This document shows positions 61,736 to 64,000 of a stretch of DNA of 64,000 nucleotides, in pieces. This DNA comes from Parabacteroides merdae ATCC 43184 (GTDB lineage Bacteria; Bacteroidota; Bacteroidia; Bacteroidales; Tannerellaceae), in NCBI RefSeq assembly GCF_025151215.1, contig NZ_CP102286.1, positions 3,038,001 to 3,102,000 of the forward strand, written 5' to 3'. Every line of letters begins with the position of its first letter. The first letter of the stretch is position 1. A program made the translations under genes and the position numbers. The notes under the pieces were generated by a model that was not told the origin of the DNA, searched no databases, and worked only from the letters and a program-made list of their open reading frames with translations.

Positions 61736-63061
61736 ATGAACTGGAATCAATTACTCTCCGGCAAACGTTTCGGAATGGAAGAATATCACGAACGCAAACA
61801 TGAACGCACCGATTTTCAGCGAGACTACGACCGCCTGATCTTTTCCTCCCCTTTCCGCCGTTTACAGAACAAGACTCAGGTATTCCCCCTACCGGGCAGT
61901 ATATTCGTGCACAACCGTTTGACACATAGCTTAGAGGTCTCCTGTGTAGGACGCTCATTAGGCAACAATGTCGCCAAAGGCCTGATGCTGAAATATCCCG
62001 ACGGAAGCGTCAATTTCCCGGAAATAGGTTCCATCGTCTCAGCCGCCTGTCTTGCCCACGACATGGGCAACCCGCCATTCGGACATTCAGGAGAACGGGC
62101 GATCTCCGCTTACTTTGCTGAAGGTAACGGAAAAAAGTTACAGGAAAAGATTCTCAACGAAGGAGGGCGCTATGAAGACTTTCTTCATTTCGAAGGGAAT
62201 GCGAACGCCATGCGTCTGCTCACCCACCAGTTCATCGGGCGCCGCAAAGGGGGCTTTGCCCTGACATACAGCACGCTTGCCTCCATCATCAAATATCCGT
62301 ATTCTTCCGTTTACGCAGGGAAGAAAGGAAAATTCGGTTTCTTCCAGTCGGAAGAGGAGGCTTACCTGCGCATTGCCAACGAATTAGGCATTAGCCGGAA
62401 CCCGGAAGACGCAAATAGGTTCGTCCGCTATCCGCTTGTTTATTTGGTGGAAGCAGCTGACGATATCTGCTACCAGATCATGGATATCGAGGATGCCTAC
62501 AAACTGCATATCCTAACAACGGAAGAAGCCATCCGGTTGCTCCTCAATTTTTTCGAAGGGGAACGCCTCGACCATATTGTCCGTGTCATGAAGATGGTAG
62601 ACGATACCAACGAACAGATCGCCTACTTACGTTCCTGTATCATCGGCCTCTTGGTTGACGAATGTTCCCGCATCTTCCTCGAAAACGAAGAGGATATCCT
62701 CAGCGGAACATACAACACTCCGCTTATCGATAACATTTGCGATCAGGCAAAAGCCGCATACGACACCTGCTCAAAAACCGCTTACAAAAAGATATACCGC
62801 GCCAAAGAAGTTTTAGACATTGAACTAGCAGGTTACCATATCTTCAGTCATTTGATCGACACGCTGACAGAAGCTGTCATGAACCAGGATCATGCCTACA
62901 GTAAGCTCCTGTTGCAACGCATCCCGGAACAGTACGACACAAACGCACCGACCGTCTACGGCAAAGTACAATGCGTCCTCGATTATATCTCCGGCATGAC
63001 AGATGTATATGCATTGGATTTATACCGCAAGATCACAGGTATGAGCTTGCCGGCAGTCTAA
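61736..63061 (+). CDS. dgt: deoxyguanosinetriphosphate triphosphohydrolase
   Basis: A 441-aa HD-domain dNTPase that splits dGTP to deoxyguanosine and triphosphate. The metal site is visible: LTHSLEVS (His), [14 protein letters not shown] (HD) and [11 protein letters not shown] (Asp). [14 protein letters not shown] near residue 40 is the family signature. Its stop overlaps the convergent rsgA end by 4 bp. Confidence 0.94.
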   Translation: MNWNQLLSGKRFGMEEYHERKHERTDFQRDYDRLIFSSPFRRLQNKTQVFPLPGSIFVHNRLTHSLEVSCVGRSLGNNVAKGLMLKYPDGSVNFPEIGSIVSAACLAHDMGNPPFGHSGERAISAYFAEGNGKKLQEKILNEGGRYEDFLHFEGNANAMRLLTHQFIGRRKGGFALTYSTLASIIKYPYSSVYAGKKGKFGFFQSEEEAYLRIANELGISRNPEDANRFVRYPLVYLVEAADDICYQIMDIEDAYKLHILTTEEAIRLLLNFFEGERLDHIVRVMKMVDDTNEQIAYLRSCIIGLLVDECSRIFLENEEDILSGTYNTPLIDNICDQAKAAYDTCSKTAYKKIYRAKEVLDIELAGYHIFSHLIDTLTEAVMNQDHAYSKLLLQRIPEQYDTNAPTVYGKVQCVLDYISGMTDVYALDLYRKITGMSLPAV

Positions 63062-63990
63062 TATTCTTCCCTATACTTGCTCTCCTGTTTATCATCAAGA
63101 ATACTCAGGTAGCTTTTATATCGCGATTCGCTGATATAATGTTCTTCTACGGCACGCAAGACGGCACAGCCCGGCTCATGGCGGTGAGAGCAGTTATTGA
63201 ATTTGCAATCAGCGGAGAATTTGAATATTTCAGGGAAGTAATGAGCGATTTCCGCACCTTCCATTTCGATCGTGCCAAAACCTTTGATACCTGGAGTGTC
63301 AATCAGGTAACCGCCATCCGACAAAGGAATCATCTCAGAGAAGGTGGTAGTATGCATTCCCTTGTTATGGTATTCGGAGATATCGCCGGTACGGAGATTG
63401 ACACCTGGGATCAGTTTATTGATAATAGTTGATTTCCCCACACCTGAATGACCCGACAATAAAGTGATTCTCCCTTTAAGGTCTTCTCTCAACACATCCA
63501 AGCCCTCTTCGGTACGGGCACAAAGCATAGAGCAAGGATAGCCGATCGTCGTATACAGAGTGACCAAATCGTCCAATAATTCCCGGTCACCGCCATGATA
63601 GCGATCTATTTTGTTGAAGACTAACTTCACCGGCACACGATAAGCCTCGGCTGTAGCAAGAAAACGGTCGATAAAAACGGTAGTGGTAATCGGATAGTTG
63701 ACTGTCACGATCAGCATCGCCTGGTCTACGTTCGCGGCGATAATATGCGACTGCTTGGAAAGATTGGAAGCGCGGCGGATGATGTAATTCTTCCGGTCTT
63801 CGATCTTGGTGATAAAGGCGGTCCCTTCGGTATTGATATCAATATCGACCCGGTCTCCGACCGCAACAGGATTGGTGGTACGGATATCTTTCAGGCGGAA
63901 ATTTCCTTTGATCTTACTTTCTATATCGCGACCATCATCGGTGCGTACGGTATACCAGCTACCCGTATTCTTAATAACCAATCCCCTCAT
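63058..63990 (-). CDS. rsgA: ribosome small-subunit-dependent GTPase A
   Basis: A 310-aa circularly permuted GTPase that matures the 30S subunit. It has an N-terminal OB fold, then G4 [10 protein letters not shown], then G1 [17 protein letters not shown] and G3 [11 protein letters not shown]. The C-terminal zinc knuckle is [14 protein letters not shown]. The start ATG lies 10 bp from the window edge, so its promoter is not visible. Confidence 0.96.
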   Translation of the reverse strand: MRGLVIKNTGSWYTVRTDDGRDIESKIKGNFRLKDIRTTNPVAVGDRVDIDINTEGTAFITKIEDRKNYIIRRASNLSKQSHIIAANVDQAMLIVTVNYPITTTVFIDRFLATAEAYRVPVKLVFNKIDRYHGGDRELLDDLVTLYTTIGYPCSMLCARTEEGLDVLREDLKGRITLLSGHSGVGKSTIINKLIPGVNLRTGDISEYHNKGMHTTTFSEMIPLSDGGYLIDTPGIKGFGTIEMEGAEIAHYFPEIFKFSADCKFNNCSHRHEPGCAVLRAVEEHYISESRYKSYLSILDDKQESKYREEY

Positions 63991-64000
63991 GTTAATTGAA

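Noticed and set aside
63058..63061. Overlap of dgt and rsgA as a sign of frame error
   Set aside because: Both proteins have normal C-termini; a 4-bp convergent overlap is ordinary.

Overview
The window looks like chromosome of a gut Bacteroidales, most likely Parabacteroides or a close relative (inference). The signs are a MurF-alanine racemase fusion, a GSCFA-domain protein, an ECF sigma/FecR pair, a UpxY-type antiterminator, NBU-like mobilizable elements and promoters with the TAnnTTTG -7 box. Most intergenic regions lack a clear Shine-Dalgarno sequence.

Layout. (1) 1-21.9 kb is a capsular/exopolysaccharide operon on the minus strand. It runs from the UpxY-like antiterminator through Wza export lipoprotein, Wzc kinase, CpsB-type phosphatase, a broken ATPase gene, the initiating sugar transferase, WecC, glycosyltransferases, Wzx flippase, acyltransferases, a Wzy-like polymerase, a heparinase-like lyase and WecB. 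WecB plus WecC imply N-acetylmannosaminuronic acid in the polymer. Upstream (21.33-21.88 kb) lie four copies of a 10-bp core in alternating orientation, bounding two roughly 165-bp segments, each with a promoter-like -7 box: an apparent invertible promoter cassette. Inside the operon, four poly-G tracts sit in the same GGG-GGG-GTA codon context. Two are one base out of register and replace the last membrane helix of two acyltransferases.

(2) About 21.9-32.3 kb is a GC-richer mobilizable element. It has a tyrosine recombinase at each end, relaxase, MobA/C-like protein, DUF3408 protein, a candidate oriT hairpin, 20-bp iteron-like repeats, helix-turn-helix proteins, a sigma-like protein and a KilA-N protein. 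(3) 32.4-41.7 kb is chromosomal: an ECF sigma/FecR pair with no SusC/SusD beside it, a PfkB kinase, a FucP-type permease, a large sensor kinase and a membrane acyltransferase.

(4) 41,886-54,941 is a second mobilizable element, integrated into the 3' end of a tRNA-Leu(CAA) gene and bounded by an 11-bp direct repeat. It carries integrase, a YhcG-type nuclease, relaxase, MobA, primase, an ATPase and an excisionase-like protein. Its cargo is an AraC regulator facing two tandem short-chain dehydrogenases (one with a signal peptide), a DoxX-like protein and an EamA transporter. Its candidate oriT resembles that of the first element. (5) 55-64 kb is core chromosome: manC, GSCFA protein, murF-alr, fabI, a Sua5/YwlC protein, dGTPase and rsgA.

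The most notable system is the two-layer variability of the polysaccharide locus: promoter inversion for the whole operon, combined with homopolymer slippage in individual modification genes.
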